Position numbers and translations under genes: made by a program. This document shows, in pieces, positions 6,151 to 14,633 of a DNA stretch of 64,000 nt. The stretch covers positions 1,285,033 to 1,349,032 of the forward strand of contig NZ_MRDM01000014.1 of NCBI RefSeq assembly GCF_002008165.1. Reading direction: 5' to 3'. The notes below the pieces were generated by a model. That model saw only the letters and a list, made by a program, of their open reading frames with translations. It had not been told where the DNA came from and ran no database searches. The first letter of the stretch is position 1, and every line of letters starts with the position of its first letter. The stretch comes from Rhizobium laguerreae. Lineage in GTDB: Bacteria; Pseudomonadota; Alphaproteobacteria; Rhizobiales; Rhizobiaceae.

Positions 6151-7200
6151 ATGACCGAACAGACAAGACCGGCGCCAGCCGAAATCCGTGCGTTTCGCGC
6201 CGAGAATCCGAAAATGCGCGAGCGTGATATCGCCGCCCAGCTGAAGATTTCCGAGGCAGCCCTCGTCGCCGCCGAAACCGGCATCAGCGTGACGCGAATC
6301 GATGGCAGTGCGCTGAAGCTTCTTGAGCACGTGGCCGGCCTCGGCGAAGTAATGGCGCTGTCGCGCAACGAAAGTGCCGTTCACGAGAAGATCGGTGTCT
6401 TCGAAAACATCAAGAGCGGCGCGCAGGCCGCGATCGTTCTCGGCGAGAATATCGATCTGCGCATCTTCCCGAGCCGCTGGGAGCATGGTTTCGCCGTATC
6501 CAAGAAGGATGGCGATCAAGAGCGCCTCAGCCTGCAATATTTCGACAAGGCCGGCAACGCCGTGCACAAGGTGCACCTGCGCCCGAGCTCGAATGTCGAG
6601 GCCTATCACGCGATCGTCGCCGAGTTGAAGCTGGAAGACCAGTCGCAGGAATTTGTCGAGGCTGAGACCTCAAATGCCGTCGATGAGACCGCCGACGTCA
6701 ACCGCGACGAGCTGCGCGACAACTGGAGCAAGCTCACCGATACGCATGAGTTCTTCGGCATGCTGAAGCGCCTGAAGATCGGCCGCCAGGCGGCCGTGCG
6801 CACCGTCGGCGACGACTATGCCTGGAAGCTCGACAACAGCGCGACGGCAGACATGATGCATGCCTCGGTGAAATCCGGCCTGCCGATCATGTGCTTCGTC
6901 GCCAATAACGGCATCGTCCAGATCCATTCCGGCCCGATCTTCAACGTGCAGCCGATGGGGCCGTGGATCAATATCATGGACCCGACCTTTCACCTGCATC
7001 TGCGCCAGGATCACATCGCCGAGACGTGGGCCGTACGCAAGCCGACCACGGACGGCCACGTCACCTCGCTGGAGGCTTACAATGCCGAAGGCGAGATGAT
7101 CATCCAGTTCTTCGGCAAGCGGAAGGAAGGTTCCGACGAACGGGCCGAGTGGCGCGAGATCATGGAAAACCTGCCGCGGGCAGCAAGTGTGGCCGCATAA
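6151..7200 (+). CDS. hmuS: HmuS, cytoplasmic hemin-handling factor
   Basis: This 349-aa protein has the duplicated HemS/ChuX fold of hemin-degrading factors (HemS, PhuS, HmuS), with half-repeats around residues 25-165 and 195-340. FEDNA-encoded motifs such as LRIFPSRWEHGF and the heme-face segment MMHASVKSGLPIMCFV are visible, and SKLTDTHEFFGMLKR supplies a candidate axial His. It binds heme delivered by HmuTUV and passes it to a heme-degrading enzyme or degrades it. It sits between hmuP and hmuT (11-nt gap), as in other rhizobia. There is no signal peptide, consistent with a cytoplasmic role. Confidence 0.92.
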   Translation: MTEQTRPAPAEIRAFRAENPKMRERDIAAQLKISEAALVAAETGISVTRIDGSALKLLEHVAGLGEVMALSRNESAVHEKIGVFENIKSGAQAAIVLGENIDLRIFPSRWEHGFAVSKKDGDQERLSLQYFDKAGNAVHKVHLRPSSNVEAYHAIVAELKLEDQSQEFVEAETSNAVDETADVNRDELRDNWSKLTDTHEFFGMLKRLKIGRQAAVRTVGDDYAWKLDNSATADMMHASVKSGLPIMCFVANNGIVQIHSGPIFNVQPMGPWINIMDPTFHLHLRQDHIAETWAVRKPTTDGHVTSLEAYNAEGEMIIQFFGKRKEGSDERAEWREIMENLPRAASVAA

Positions 7201-7211
7201 GGATCGCTACG

Positions 7212-8141
7212 ATGACGATGCGTAACAATCTGCGCCGGATCCGTCCTTGGGAACTGGCCCTGACGGCGGCCATCATGGCGCTGCCGCTGATCCCGACGGC
7301 GCCGACGGTCGAAGGCTTCGCCTTCATCCGCGCCGCCCACGCCGAGGAAAAGAAGCTCGACACGTCGCGCCTGGTTTCGGTCGGCGGCGACATCACCGAG
7401 ATCGTCTATGCGCTCGGCGAGGAAAGCCGGCTCATCGCCCGGGACACGACGAGCATCTATCCGGAGGCGGCGCTGAAGCTGCCGAACGTCGGTTACATGC
7501 GCGCGCTCTCACCGGAAGGCATCCTCGCCATGAACCCGACGGCGATCATCGCCGTCGAAGGTTCAGGCCCGCAGGAAGCGCTGGCTGTGCTGAAGAATGC
7601 CAGCGTGCCCTTCGAGACCGTGCCGAGCGCCTTTACCCGCGACGGCATCATCGCCAAGATCGACCGTGTCGGCACGCTGCTGGGCGTGCCCGACAAGGCG
7701 AAGGCGCTTGAAGAAAAGGTCGCGGCTGACCTCGACGCGGCGATCGCCGATGCCGAGAAGCGCCCGGAGGCCGAGCGCAAGCGCGTTCTCTTCATCCTCA
7801 GCGCCCAGAACGGCCGGATCATGGCATCGGGCACCGGCACGGCCGCCGATGGCATCGTCAAGCTCGCCGGCGCCATCAACGCCGTCGGCGCATTCCCCGG
7901 CTACAAGCCGTTGACGGACGAGGCGATCATCGAAGCCAAGCCCGACATCATCCTGATGATGAATCGCGGCGACGGCGCCGGCACCAAGAACGAGGACCTG
8001 CTGGCTCAGCCGGCGATCGCACTGACGCCGGCAGGCGAGAAAAAAGCGATCATCCGAATGGATGGCATCTACCTGCTCGGCTTCGGCCCGCGCACCGCAG
8101 CCGCCGCGCGTGAGCTCAACACGGCGATCTACGGGGGCTGA
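7212..8141 (+). CDS. hmuT: HmuT, periplasmic heme-binding protein
   Basis: This 309-aa protein has a long signal peptide (basic NLRRIRP, hydrophobic core, likely cleavage after AHA near residue 42) and a class III periplasmic-binding fold: LVSVGGDITEIVYALGEE at the start of the first lobe and PDIILMMNRGDGAG in the second. It captures heme for the HmuUV importer. The ATG at 7212 follows an AGGA site 11 nt after hmuS; a longer frame upstream lies within hmuS and is rejected. hmuU starts 2 nt after its stop. Confidence 0.92.
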   Translation: MTMRNNLRRIRPWELALTAAIMALPLIPTAPTVEGFAFIRAAHAEEKKLDTSRLVSVGGDITEIVYALGEESRLIARDTTSIYPEAALKLPNVGYMRALSPEGILAMNPTAIIAVEGSGPQEALAVLKNASVPFETVPSAFTRDGIIAKIDRVGTLLGVPDKAKALEEKVAADLDAAIADAEKRPEAERKRVLFILSAQNGRIMASGTGTAADGIVKLAGAINAVGAFPGYKPLTDEAIIEAKPDIILMMNRGDGAGTKNEDLLAQPAIALTPAGEKKAIIRMDGIYLLGFGPRTAAAARELNTAIYGG

Positions 8142-8143
8142 TC

Positions 8144-9256
8144 ATGGCCCTGCCGCAAGCCATGGTGGAACGAAGGCGACGATTCCCGATGGCGGACATC
8201 CGCGAAATCAGGCAGGCGGGCGACAGGACGCGGCTCGCCTTGCTGGCGATCGCGCTGCTCGTCGTCGGCTCGGTCTTTTCGATGCTGTTTTCGGTGACAA
8301 CAGGCGCCTCGGATGCCTCGATCCTCGACGTCATCAGCAACATGGCCGGCTCCGAGGCGGCGCTCAGCACGCGTGACCGGATCATCATCTTCGATATCCG
8401 CCTGCCCAGGGCGATCCTCGGTTTCCTGATCGGCGCTTCACTGGCCGTTTCCGGCACGGTGATGCAGGGCCTGTTCCGCAATCCGCTGGCCGATCCCGGC
8501 CTCGTCGGCGTCTCCTCCGGCGCAAGCCTCGGCGCGGTCGCGATGATCGTGCTCGGCGGCGGCCTCGCAGCTCCGCTCGAGGCGCTTCTCGGTATCTACG
8601 CTCTGCCGACGGCGGCCTTCGGCGGTGGCCTCGTCACGACGCTGCTGCTCTACAGGATCGCCACCCGTCACGGACAGACCTCGGTGGCGACGATGCTGCT
8701 TGCCGGCATCGCGCTTGGCGCGCTCGCCCTCGCCATCACGGGACTGCTGATCTACATGGCCAACGACCAGCAGTTGCGCGACCTGACCTTCTGGAGCATG
8801 GGCTCGCTTGCCGGCGCCACATGGACGAAGATCGCCGCCGCCAGCCCGATCATCCTCTTGTCCTTCACCGCTCTGCCCTTCATGGCCCGCGGCCTCAATG
8901 CCATCACGCTCGGCGAGGCGGCCGCCTTTCATATGGGCGTTCCGGTGCAGCGGCTGAAGAATGTCGCGATCGTCGGCGTCGCTGCGGCGACCGGCGCGTC
9001 CGTCGCGGTCAGCGGCGGCATCGGTTTCGTCGGGATCGTCGTGCCGCATATCCTGCGCATGGCGATCGGCCCCGACCATCGTTTCCTGCTGCCGGCCGCA
9101 GCTCTTCTCGGCGGCTCTCTGCTGATCTTCGCGGATGTCCTGGCCCGCACCCTGGTTGCCCCGGCCGAGCTGCCGATCGGCATCATCACCGCGGCGGTCG
9201 GCGGGCCGTTCTTCCTGTGGATCCTGCTGCGGCAGCGTTCGCGCCTTGCCCTGTGA
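8144..9256 (+). CDS. hmuU: HmuU, heme ABC transporter permease (FecCD family)
   Basis: This 370-aa protein has about ten membrane segments and FecCD signatures: RLPRAILGFLIGASLAVSG and MQGLFRNPLADPGLVGVSSG near residues 85-125, and GFVGIVVPHILR near 285. It forms the dimeric channel with HmuV on the cytoplasmic face. The first ~25 residues (charged, QAMVERRRRFPM) are longer than the usual N-terminus, so an internal ATG such as Met16 may be the true start. The stop is immediately followed by the hmuV start, so translation is coupled. Confidence 0.92.
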   Translation: MALPQAMVERRRRFPMADIREIRQAGDRTRLALLAIALLVVGSVFSMLFSVTTGASDASILDVISNMAGSEAALSTRDRIIIFDIRLPRAILGFLIGASLAVSGTVMQGLFRNPLADPGLVGVSSGASLGAVAMIVLGGGLAAPLEALLGIYALPTAAFGGGLVTTLLLYRIATRHGQTSVATMLLAGIALGALALAITGLLIYMANDQQLRDLTFWSMGSLAGATWTKIAAASPIILLSFTALPFMARGLNAITLGEAAAFHMGVPVQRLKNVAIVGVAAATGASVAVSGGIGFVGIVVPHILRMAIGPDHRFLLPAAALLGGSLLIFADVLARTLVAPAELPIGIITAAVGGPFFLWILLRQRSRLAL

Positions 9257-10075
9257 GTGACCCCTGTGAGTGATATTGCGATGATCGAAGTTTCCGGCGT
9301 CTCCGTGCGCCTTTCCGGCAAAACCATCATCAGCGACGTCTCCTTCACAGCAAGAGCCGGCGAGCTGACGGCGATTGCCGGGCCGAACGGCTCCGGCAAG
9401 ACGACGACGATGAAAGCCATCTCCGGCGAACTTGCCTATGGCGGCTCGGTGCGCATCGGCGGCGACGAGGTGAAGGGGCTGAAACCCTGGCAGCTTGCCG
9501 CCATTCGTGGCGTGCTGCCGCAGGCAAGCACGATCTCCTTTCCCTTTACCGTGCGCGAGATCGTCCGCATGGGCCTGACGTCAGGTCTCAACCTGCATCC
9601 CGACAAGGCCGAGCAGACGGCGGCGGCAGCGCTTGCCTCCGTCGACTTGACCGGCTTCGAAGGCCGTTTCTATCAGGAACTCTCCGGCGGCGAGCAGCAG
9701 CGTGTGCAGCTTGCCCGCGTGCTTTGCCAGATCGCCGAGCCCGTCGTCGACGGCAAGCCCTGCTGGCTGCTGCTCGACGAGCCGGTCTCGAGCCTCGACA
9801 TCAGCCACCAGCTGACCATCATGACGCTCGCCCGCGATTTCTGCGAACGCGGCGGCGGCGTCATCGCCGTCATGCACGATCTCAACCTGACGGCGCTCTT
9901 TGCCGACCGCATCATGCTGATGAAATCCGGCCGGCTCGCGGCCGCCGGCAGCATCGCTGAAGTGCTGACGAACGAAACGATGCTCTCGGTGTTCGGTTGC
10001 GCGCTGCGCATCAACCAGGTACCATCAGACGGCACGCCCTTCGTGCTCGCCCATAGCGCCGTTTCCCGCCCCTGA
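9257..10075 (+). CDS. hmuV: HmuV, heme ABC transporter ATPase
   Basis: This 272-aa ABC ATPase has Walker A GPNGSGKTTT (about residue 38), signature LSGGEQQRVQL (about 142), Walker B CWLLLDEPVSSLD (about 170) and the switch His in VMHDLNL (about 210). The spacing is that of HmuV/FecE importers of heme or siderophores. GTG 9257 directly abuts the hmuU stop; GTG 9266 and ATG 9281 are alternative starts. It closes the hmuPSTUV operon; an EcfG-type promoter begins 14 bp after its stop. Confidence 0.92.
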   Translation: MTPVSDIAMIEVSGVSVRLSGKTIISDVSFTARAGELTAIAGPNGSGKTTTMKAISGELAYGGSVRIGGDEVKGLKPWQLAAIRGVLPQASTISFPFTVREIVRMGLTSGLNLHPDKAEQTAAAALASVDLTGFEGRFYQELSGGEQQRVQLARVLCQIAEPVVDGKPCWLLLDEPVSSLDISHQLTIMTLARDFCERGGGVIAVMHDLNLTALFADRIMLMKSGRLAAAGSIAEVLTNETMLSVFGCALRINQVPSDGTPFVLAHSAVSRP

Positions 10076-10088
10076 GCGCTGCGCGAGC

Positions 10089-10113
10089 GGAACTTTTGAT
10101 CGCCCGGCACGTT
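10089..10113 (+). promoter_or_regulatory. EcfG-type general-stress promoter (GGAAC-N16-CGTT)
   Basis: GGAAC at 10089-10093 and CGTT at 10110-10113 are separated by exactly 16 bp, the consensus recognised by EcfG/RpoE2 sigma factors in rhizobia. It lies 111 bp upstream of the DUF883 gene and directly after hmuV, on the correct strand. ecfG itself is 1.1 kb away. Confidence 0.7.
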
Positions 10114-10223
10114 GTCGGCAGTGATCTGGGTCAATGCCGGGCGATATCATTCATGCAACGGACGGTGGTGACCCTCGTGCGAAACAGGCGGGCTTGCGCG
10201 CGCCCCAGCCAATGGAGACAGCC

Positions 10224-10568
10224 ATGAGCTATTCTATCTTCCAGTCCGGCCGCAGCCGCCGCAACGGCACCTTCCACAATTTGGAATCCGGCATCGAGGA
10301 GCAGATCGAGGCGCTGCGCAACGAACTCGCGGAACTGACGCGCCTCGTCGGCAAGAGCTCACGCCATCAGGGCGAAAAAATCCGCAGCCAGGCCGGTGCC
10401 GGTTATGAGGAACTGCTCGGCCGCAGCGAGGATCTGCTGCGCGAATTGCAGCACGGCTATGAGCGTGGAACGACGGAAATGCGCGAGACCGTGCGCAAGC
10501 ATCCCTTAGCGACCATCGGCGCCGCGGCCGGTTTCGGCCTTGCCATCGCCTTCCTAGCCCGGCGCTGA
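10224..10568 (+). CDS. DUF883/ElaB-YqjD-like membrane-anchored stress protein
   Basis: This 114-aa protein has a hydrophilic, coiled-coil-forming body (residues 15-85, GIEEQIEALRNELAELTRLV) and one C-terminal membrane helix (TIGAAAGFGLAIAFLARR). That is the layout of ElaB/YqjD, E. coli tail-anchored proteins reported to bind ribosomes in stationary phase. ATG 10224 is chosen because GGAG precedes it at good spacing; an in-frame extension to 10134 lies in the leader. The EcfG promoter upstream makes it a stress-response gene. It is followed after 9 nt by a YqjE/holin-like gene. Confidence 0.8.
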   Translation: MSYSIFQSGRSRRNGTFHNLESGIEEQIEALRNELAELTRLVGKSSRHQGEKIRSQAGAGYEELLGRSEDLLRELQHGYERGTTEMRETVRKHPLATIGAAAGFGLAIAFLARR

Positions 10569-10577
10569 GGAAGCGCG

Positions 10578-10979
10578 ATGCTCTTACCGATCCTCAGCCT
10601 GCTGACGGGCGCAAGCGTGCACCGGACCGTTGCGCGCGCCAAGCGCAATGGCATCTTCATTGCGCTTGCCGTGCTCTTCCTTCTCACCGCCTACGCGCTG
10701 GCTGTCACCGCCGGCGCCATCTGGCTCGCCGGCATCTACGGCCCGGTCGGCGCTGCCCTCTTCCTGGCCGCCTGCGCGCTGCTGATCGCCATCATCGCCC
10801 TGGTGGCCATGTCGATCATTAACGCCCGGGAAGCACGCCGCACCCGCGAACGCCGTGCGGCGCTCGAATCTCTGGCAACGGTCGGGCTTGGTCTTATCCG
10901 CGCCCAGCCGCTCCTGACCGCCGGTGTTCTGGCAGCAATCGTCGCGGCCAATCTGGTAGGGTCAAAGCGCGAGGATTGA
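10578..10979 (+). CDS. YqjE/holin-superfamily-like membrane protein
   Basis: This 133-aa protein has two strong membrane helices (about residues 25-50 and 55-80), then a basic Arg-rich segment (NAREARRTRERRAALES) and a third hydrophobic helix near the C-terminus. Together with the preceding DUF883 gene it mirrors the yqjD-yqjE pairing of enterobacteria. No enzymatic motif is present; the holin resemblance is topological. It is probably co-transcribed from the EcfG-type promoter at 10089. Confidence 0.7.
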   Translation: MLLPILSLLTGASVHRTVARAKRNGIFIALAVLFLLTAYALAVTAGAIWLAGIYGPVGAALFLAACALLIAIIALVAMSIINAREARRTRERRAALESLATVGLGLIRAQPLLTAGVLAAIVAANLVGSKRED

Positions 10980-11071
10980 AGTGGCATTGGCTCTCCTGAT
11001 CGTTCTGAGAACGACGAGGAGAAGCGGATTTGCGTATCAGCAGGATTGGGGTAGACGCCGACCCCTCCCTC

Positions 11072-11171
11072 ATTCCTGTGCCCGTCACAGGAATCCAGCC
11101 ACGGCGCGTCCGCGCCGTGAAGGACTCTCATACGAGAAAGGAAGTCTCCCGCGCCCCGCCCCGAGGGGCGG
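11072..11171. terminator. Three-hairpin repeat between convergent transcripts
   Basis: Successive perfect stems are ATTCCTGTG/CACAGGAAT (11072-11094), CACGGCGCG/CGCGCCGTG (11100-11119) and CCGCCCC/GGGGCGG (11156-11171). They sit between the convergent ends of the YqjE-like gene and ecfG. The composition matches a family of rhizobial intergenic repeats. Bidirectional termination is likely from position, but no T-tract is present. Confidence 0.5.
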
Positions 11172-11199
11172 CCGGCTTTCCTCCCAAATCCAACTCCTG

Positions 11200-11757
11200 T
11201 CAGAACGCGAAAGCCTTCGATGTCAGCGGCGCCGAGGTGGCGTCGGGGCCGAAATCAGCCTCGCCTGAGATCTGCAGCAACTCCTGCAGCCGCTGGCGGG
11301 CCCGGTTGACGCGGCTCTTGATGGTGCCCACGGCGCAGCCGCAGATTTCGGCCGCCTCCTCGTAGGAAAAACCCGAGGCGCCGACGAGGATGATCGCCTC
11401 GCGTTGATCCGGCGGCAGCTGGTCGAGGGCCTTCTTGAAGTCCTGCAGATCGAGCGCGCCATATTGCGAGGGGTGCATCGCCATCGATTCGGTGAACAGC
11501 CCGTCGCTGTCCTGCACTTCGCGGCCGCTCTTGCGCATCTGGCTGTAGAGTTCGTTGCGCAGGATCGTAAAGAGCCAGGCCTTCATATTGGTGCCCATCT
11601 CGAAATGATCCTGTTTGGCCCAGGCTTTCATGATGGTGTCCTGGACGAGATCGTCGGCACGATCGTGCCGCCCGATGAGCGAGATCGCGAAGGCGCGAAG
11701 ACTTGGGAGTGCCGCCAGCAGTTCCCGCTTGAAGCTGGGTTGCGATTTGTCTTCCAT
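11200..11757 (-). CDS. ecfG: EcfG-type general stress sigma factor
   Basis: This 185-aa ECF sigma factor has region 2 at about residues 20-85 (HDRADDLVQDTIMKAW) and region 4 at about 115-165 (LPPDQREAIILVGASGFSY, then CAVGTIKSRVNRARQRL). It has no extra domain. The EcfG subgroup is identified from context: it lies 9 nt downstream of nepR and divergent from phyR, the conserved GSR locus of alphaproteobacteria (RpoE2/SigT homologues). It directs GGAAC-N16/17-CGTT promoters, several of which occur in this window. It is held inactive by NepR until PhyR is phosphorylated. Confidence 0.92.
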   Translation of the reverse strand: MEDKSQPSFKRELLAALPSLRAFAISLIGRHDRADDLVQDTIMKAWAKQDHFEMGTNMKAWLFTILRNELYSQMRKSGREVQDSDGLFTESMAMHPSQYGALDLQDFKKALDQLPPDQREAIILVGASGFSYEEAAEICGCAVGTIKSRVNRARQRLQELLQISGEADFGPDATSAPLTSKAFAF

Positions 11758-11766
11758 GCGAAGATC

Positions 11767-11973
11767 CTATTCGGCCATCTTGGCAGAAGCCATCATTTCA
11801 GCATGGTCGAGCTTTTCGAGAAGGTCGAGAAAACGATCGGGAATCGCCTCATCCTGTGCAGCCGCATAGAGCGACCGCAGCCTGACGCCTATCTGATTGT
11901 TCGGGTCCAGGATGTCGCTTGCCCGCAGCTCCAGCTTTCGCTGATCGGCTGCTTCTTTCTTGCGTGGAGTCAT
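11767..11973 (-). CDS. nepR: NepR, anti-sigma factor for EcfG
   Basis: This 68-aa protein carries the NepR core: NQIGVRLRSLYAAAQDEAIP, then DRFLDLLEKLD (about residues 28-58). These two helices clamp sigma regions 2 and 4, or the sigma-like domain of phosphorylated PhyR. The ATG at 11973 gives the usual length; upstream in-frame codons to 12099 encode no family sequence. It is first in the nepR-ecfG operon, 9 nt before ecfG, and is transcribed divergently from phyR. Confidence 0.9.
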   Translation of the reverse strand: MTPRKKEAADQRKLELRASDILDPNNQIGVRLRSLYAAAQDEAIPDRFLDLLEKLDHAEMMASAKMAE

Positions 11974-12149
11974 CAATTCGTCTTCTCGCCGGTTGTCTGT
12001 TCGAGGGGCGTGTCGAGGGGCGTGGATGGGTTCAAAAACGATTTCAACCATCGACATCGAACGTTTGATTGTCGATGTCGCTGGCATTTGCTGTTGCATG
12101 GGTCAAAACGCTACGCCCTTTCTTCGTCGGCTGGAATAATGCGGCGCAA

Positions 12150-12196
12150 CGAAAAAAGTTCCTGCCGTTCCGGAACTTTTTTATCAAGGCGGCGTT
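12150..12196. promoter_or_regulatory. Divergent EcfG-like promoters of nepR-ecfG and phyR
   Basis: The palindrome GTTCCGGAAC (12169-12178) contains back-to-back GGAAC elements. On the minus strand GGAAC (12169-12173) is followed by CGTT after 15 bp, and a second GGAAC at 12160-12164 by CATT after 16. On the plus strand GGAAC (12174-12178) is followed by CGTT after 14 bp. Spacings are one or two bases shorter than consensus, so autoregulation is likely but the exact -10 positions are not settled. Confidence 0.5.
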
Positions 12197-12242
12197 AACC
12201 GCTCATTGAAGCCAATGCCGGCCTGTATGCAGGAGCCCATTA

Positions 12243-13037
12243 ATGACACTTTCTACTCGGATTGCGCCGCACCTTCCTTATCTGCGTCGCTATTCCCGCG
12301 CCCTTACCGGCACTCAGACTTCGGGCGACGCCTATGTCGCCGCCGTTCTCGAAGCCATTATCGCCGATCTGTCGATTTTCCCGGATACGGCGAATGACCG
12401 GGTCGCACTCTACAAACTGTTCACGCAACTGTTTGGTTCCACCGCCGTCCAGATTCCAGAGCCGACCTCGCCCTATGCCTGGGAGCAACGCGCCACGCTG
12501 AACCTTTCCAAGGTTTCCCCACGCGCCCGGCAGGCCTTCCTGCTCGCCTCCGTGGAGAATTTCCGCGTCGCAGAAATCGCCGAAATCCTGGAAACTGAAG
12601 AACAGGATGTCATGAAGCTGCTCGACGTCGCGTCGCAGGAGATTTCCCGTCAGGTCGCAACCGATATCATGATCATCGAGGACGAACCGCTGATCGCCAT
12701 GGATATCGAGCAGATGGTCGAGAGCCTCGGCCATCGCGTCACCGGCATTGCCCGTACGCATGCCGAGGCCGTGGCGCTCTACAATAAGACCAAGCCGAGC
12801 ATGGTGTTGGCCGACATCCAGCTTGCCGACGGCAGCTCCGGTATCGACGCAGTCAACGACATCCTCAAGACGTCGAGCGTGCCGGTGATCTTCATCACCG
12901 CCTTCCCGGAACGGCTTCTGACCGGCGAGCGCCCGGAACCGACTTTCCTTGTCACCAAGCCGTTCAATCCCGACATGGTCAAGGCATTGATCAGCCAAGC
13001 TCTTTTTTTCAATGAATCGACCAGAGTAGCCGCCTGA
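12243..13037 (+). CDS. phyR: PhyR, anti-anti-sigma response regulator
   Basis: This 264-aa protein joins an N-terminal sigma-like domain (residues 1-130, ending in a degenerate region 4, ARQAFLLASVENFRVAEIAE) to a C-terminal receiver domain (from about 140) with IIEDEPL acidic residues, phosphoacceptor Asp191 (LADIQLADG) and conserved Lys (VTKPF). When phosphorylated it binds NepR and frees EcfG. It is divergent from nepR-ecfG and followed by a histidine kinase with its own EcfG-type promoter. The length and arrangement are standard for the family. Confidence 0.95.
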   Translation: MTLSTRIAPHLPYLRRYSRALTGTQTSGDAYVAAVLEAIIADLSIFPDTANDRVALYKLFTQLFGSTAVQIPEPTSPYAWEQRATLNLSKVSPRARQAFLLASVENFRVAEIAEILETEEQDVMKLLDVASQEISRQVATDIMIIEDEPLIAMDIEQMVESLGHRVTGIARTHAEAVALYNKTKPSMVLADIQLADGSSGIDAVNDILKTSSVPVIFITAFPERLLTGERPEPTFLVTKPFNPDMVKALISQALFFNESTRVAA

Positions 13038-13057
13038 GACGCAATTTTCCGGCCTTC

Positions 13058-13083
13058 GGAACCAAATCGCCAAAGCAGGCGTT
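13058..13083 (+). promoter_or_regulatory. EcfG-type promoter (GGAAC-N17-CGTT) of the histidine kinase gene
   Basis: GGAAC at 13058-13062 and CGTT at 13080-13083 are 17 bp apart, within the consensus range, and about 130 bp upstream of the kinase GTG. It begins 20 bp after the phyR stop, so the kinase can be expressed apart from phyR and placed under positive GSR feedback. Confidence 0.65.
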
Positions 13084-13211
13084 CCGGTGCTACCGGGACG
13101 CTCCGGTGGCTTTAACGGTTTTTGCAGCGCTTTGTTCTAGAGTTGGCAGGCGGTGTCTGGAAGGGCGCTCCCTTCAGCGACGTTCAAGATGTCACAAGGA
13201 AAGGCGGCCGA

Positions 13212-14225
13212 GTGAATACGACTGAACCATTGTCCGGCATGCCTTTTACCTTCGAAGGCAAAGCCGCAATGATGGAACGCGCGCTCGGCAGCGCCGGGAT
13301 TTCGATCCTCTGCCAGGACGCCCGACTTTCGATTTTCTACGCCGAAAATCTGCCTCCGCATTTTGCAGCACTCTTTGCGCCCGGCAGCAGCGATGCTGTC
13401 CTCTTTGGCGATGCGCACGGCCGATATCTGACGGCGCTGAAGCAGAAGGTGCTGGAAACCGGCATCCCCAACAATGCCGAAGTCGAGGTCGACGTCGACG
13501 GCGAACGGCGCACTTATGAACTGAAGATCCAGCGCACCGGCGGACGCGGCGAACATGGACTTCTGTCCGTCATGGCTGAAGTCACCGAAAGCCGGCATCG
13601 CGAAAAAGTTCTGAAATCGCTGCTCCGCGAACTCTCACACCGCTCGAAGAACCTTCTCGCCATAATTCAGGGCATTGCCACCCAGACGGCCCGCAACACG
13701 CTCTCTCTCGACAGCTTCCTCCTCAAATTCCGCGGACGGCTGCAATCGCTTTCCAACTCGCAGGACCTGATTACGGATTCGAGCTGGCGCGGCGCCTATC
13801 TCTTTGAACTCGCCGAAAAGCAGTTTGCTCCTTATTGGCCGGAGACGGCCGGCTCCATGCCGATCTATGGCATCAACGCTCACCTGACGCCGAATGCCGC
13901 CGTGCATCTCGGGCTTGCCCTCCACGAACTCATCGTCAACTCTGCCTCCTTCGGCGCGATATCAGGCGGCGCCGCCTCCATCACGCTGAATTGCCGCGAA
14001 GCCATGATCAACGACCGGAAGGCGATCGAAGTCGCCTGGGCGGAAGTTCTGCATGATCAGGCAGAAGTCCACGAATTCAGCGACAACAGCTTCGGCCGCA
14101 CAGTGCTGGAGCGTGTCGTGCCTTCGTCGGTCAACGGCAAGGCGGAGTTGAACCTCGTTCCCGGCCGCATCGAGTACCGTCTGACCATTCCGGAAACCGA
14201 ATTCGAGATCTTCAAGCGAGTGTGA
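13212..14225 (+). CDS. HWE/HisKA_2-type sensor histidine kinase next to phyR
   Basis: The 337-aa protein has a PAS-like N-terminal domain (about residues 15-125) and a HisKA_2/HWE transmitter: phosphorylatable His143 in LRELSHRSKNLLAIIQGIA, the N-box LHELIVNSASFG, and a final FGRTVLERVV glycine-loop region. No membrane helix is seen, so it is probably cytoplasmic. This kinase class feeds PhyR in alphaproteobacteria, and its adjacency plus the EcfG promoter make it a likely GSR kinase. GTG 13212 is preferred because an AGGCGG site precedes it; a TTG at 13122 would add 30 residues. The signal sensed is unknown. Confidence 0.82.
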   Translation: MNTTEPLSGMPFTFEGKAAMMERALGSAGISILCQDARLSIFYAENLPPHFAALFAPGSSDAVLFGDAHGRYLTALKQKVLETGIPNNAEVEVDVDGERRTYELKIQRTGGRGEHGLLSVMAEVTESRHREKVLKSLLRELSHRSKNLLAIIQGIATQTARNTLSLDSFLLKFRGRLQSLSNSQDLITDSSWRGAYLFELAEKQFAPYWPETAGSMPIYGINAHLTPNAAVHLGLALHELIVNSASFGAISGGAASITLNCREAMINDRKAIEVAWAEVLHDQAEVHEFSDNSFGRTVLERVVPSSVNGKAELNLVPGRIEYRLTIPETEFEIFKRV

Positions 14226-14254
14226 AAGCCCTGGAGACGGCCTTAAACGGAAAA

Positions 14255-14285
14255 ACAGCCGGTGCGAGGGCGGCGCACCGGCTGT
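14255..14285. terminator. Strong hairpin after the histidine kinase gene
   Basis: ACAGCCGGTGCG and CGCACCGGCTGT form a perfect 12-bp stem with a 7-nt loop, 29 nt after the kinase stop. An A-tract precedes the stem and only CTTCA follows, so intrinsic termination would be best in the leftward sense. In the rightward sense it is at least a transcript-end hairpin. Confidence 0.6.
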
Positions 14286-14557
14286 CTTCACTCACCGGGA
14301 GGGGACCGTGAGTACGTCCGGATAGTGGGTTGGGGGCGCGCATGTTGGGTCGATGCGATCACCATCCGGATATCGCAATAACGGCGACATCAAACTTTGG
14401 TTCCCTGCCATCCAAAAAAAATTCGGCTTTTTTGAATCTTTTTTCGGATGCCCTTCCCTCGTCGCGCGCTCGGCCGTTTCACCGATGCAGACGGATTAAA
14501 TTCTTCCAGCAAAAACAGTGGATTGCTTGCGGGATTACACGCAAAAATCGTCAAAAT

Positions 14558-14573
14558 TTTACCGTTTGATAAA
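14558..14573. promoter_or_regulatory. RutR-like palindrome upstream of preTA
   Basis: TTTACC-GTTT-GATAAA resembles the RutR consensus TTGACC-N4-GGTCAA with three mismatches, and lies 61 bp upstream of preT. A half-site TTTACC recurs at 14610-14615. A closer match lies at 34931-34946 beside the RutR-like gene, suggesting shared pyrimidine control. Confidence 0.4.
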
Positions 14574-14633
14574 TTTTTAAACCTGAGTTACGCTTTCCCT
14601 CACAGGCCGTTTACCAATAATGAGGGAACTTCA

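Larger units (their letters stand above)
14226..14633. other. Non-coding stretch between the kinase gene and preT
   Basis: These 408 bp hold the hairpin at 14255-14285, then an AT-rich region from about 14390 with a RutR-like palindrome (14558-14573) and a half-site (14610-14615) just before preT. An in-frame extension of preT back to 14448 is not coding-like. The AT-richness marks it as the preTA control region. Confidence 0.6.

Noticed and set aside
11404..12198. 264-codon plus frame across ecfG and nepR
   Set aside because: Antisense to two identified GSR genes and crosses their promoter region.
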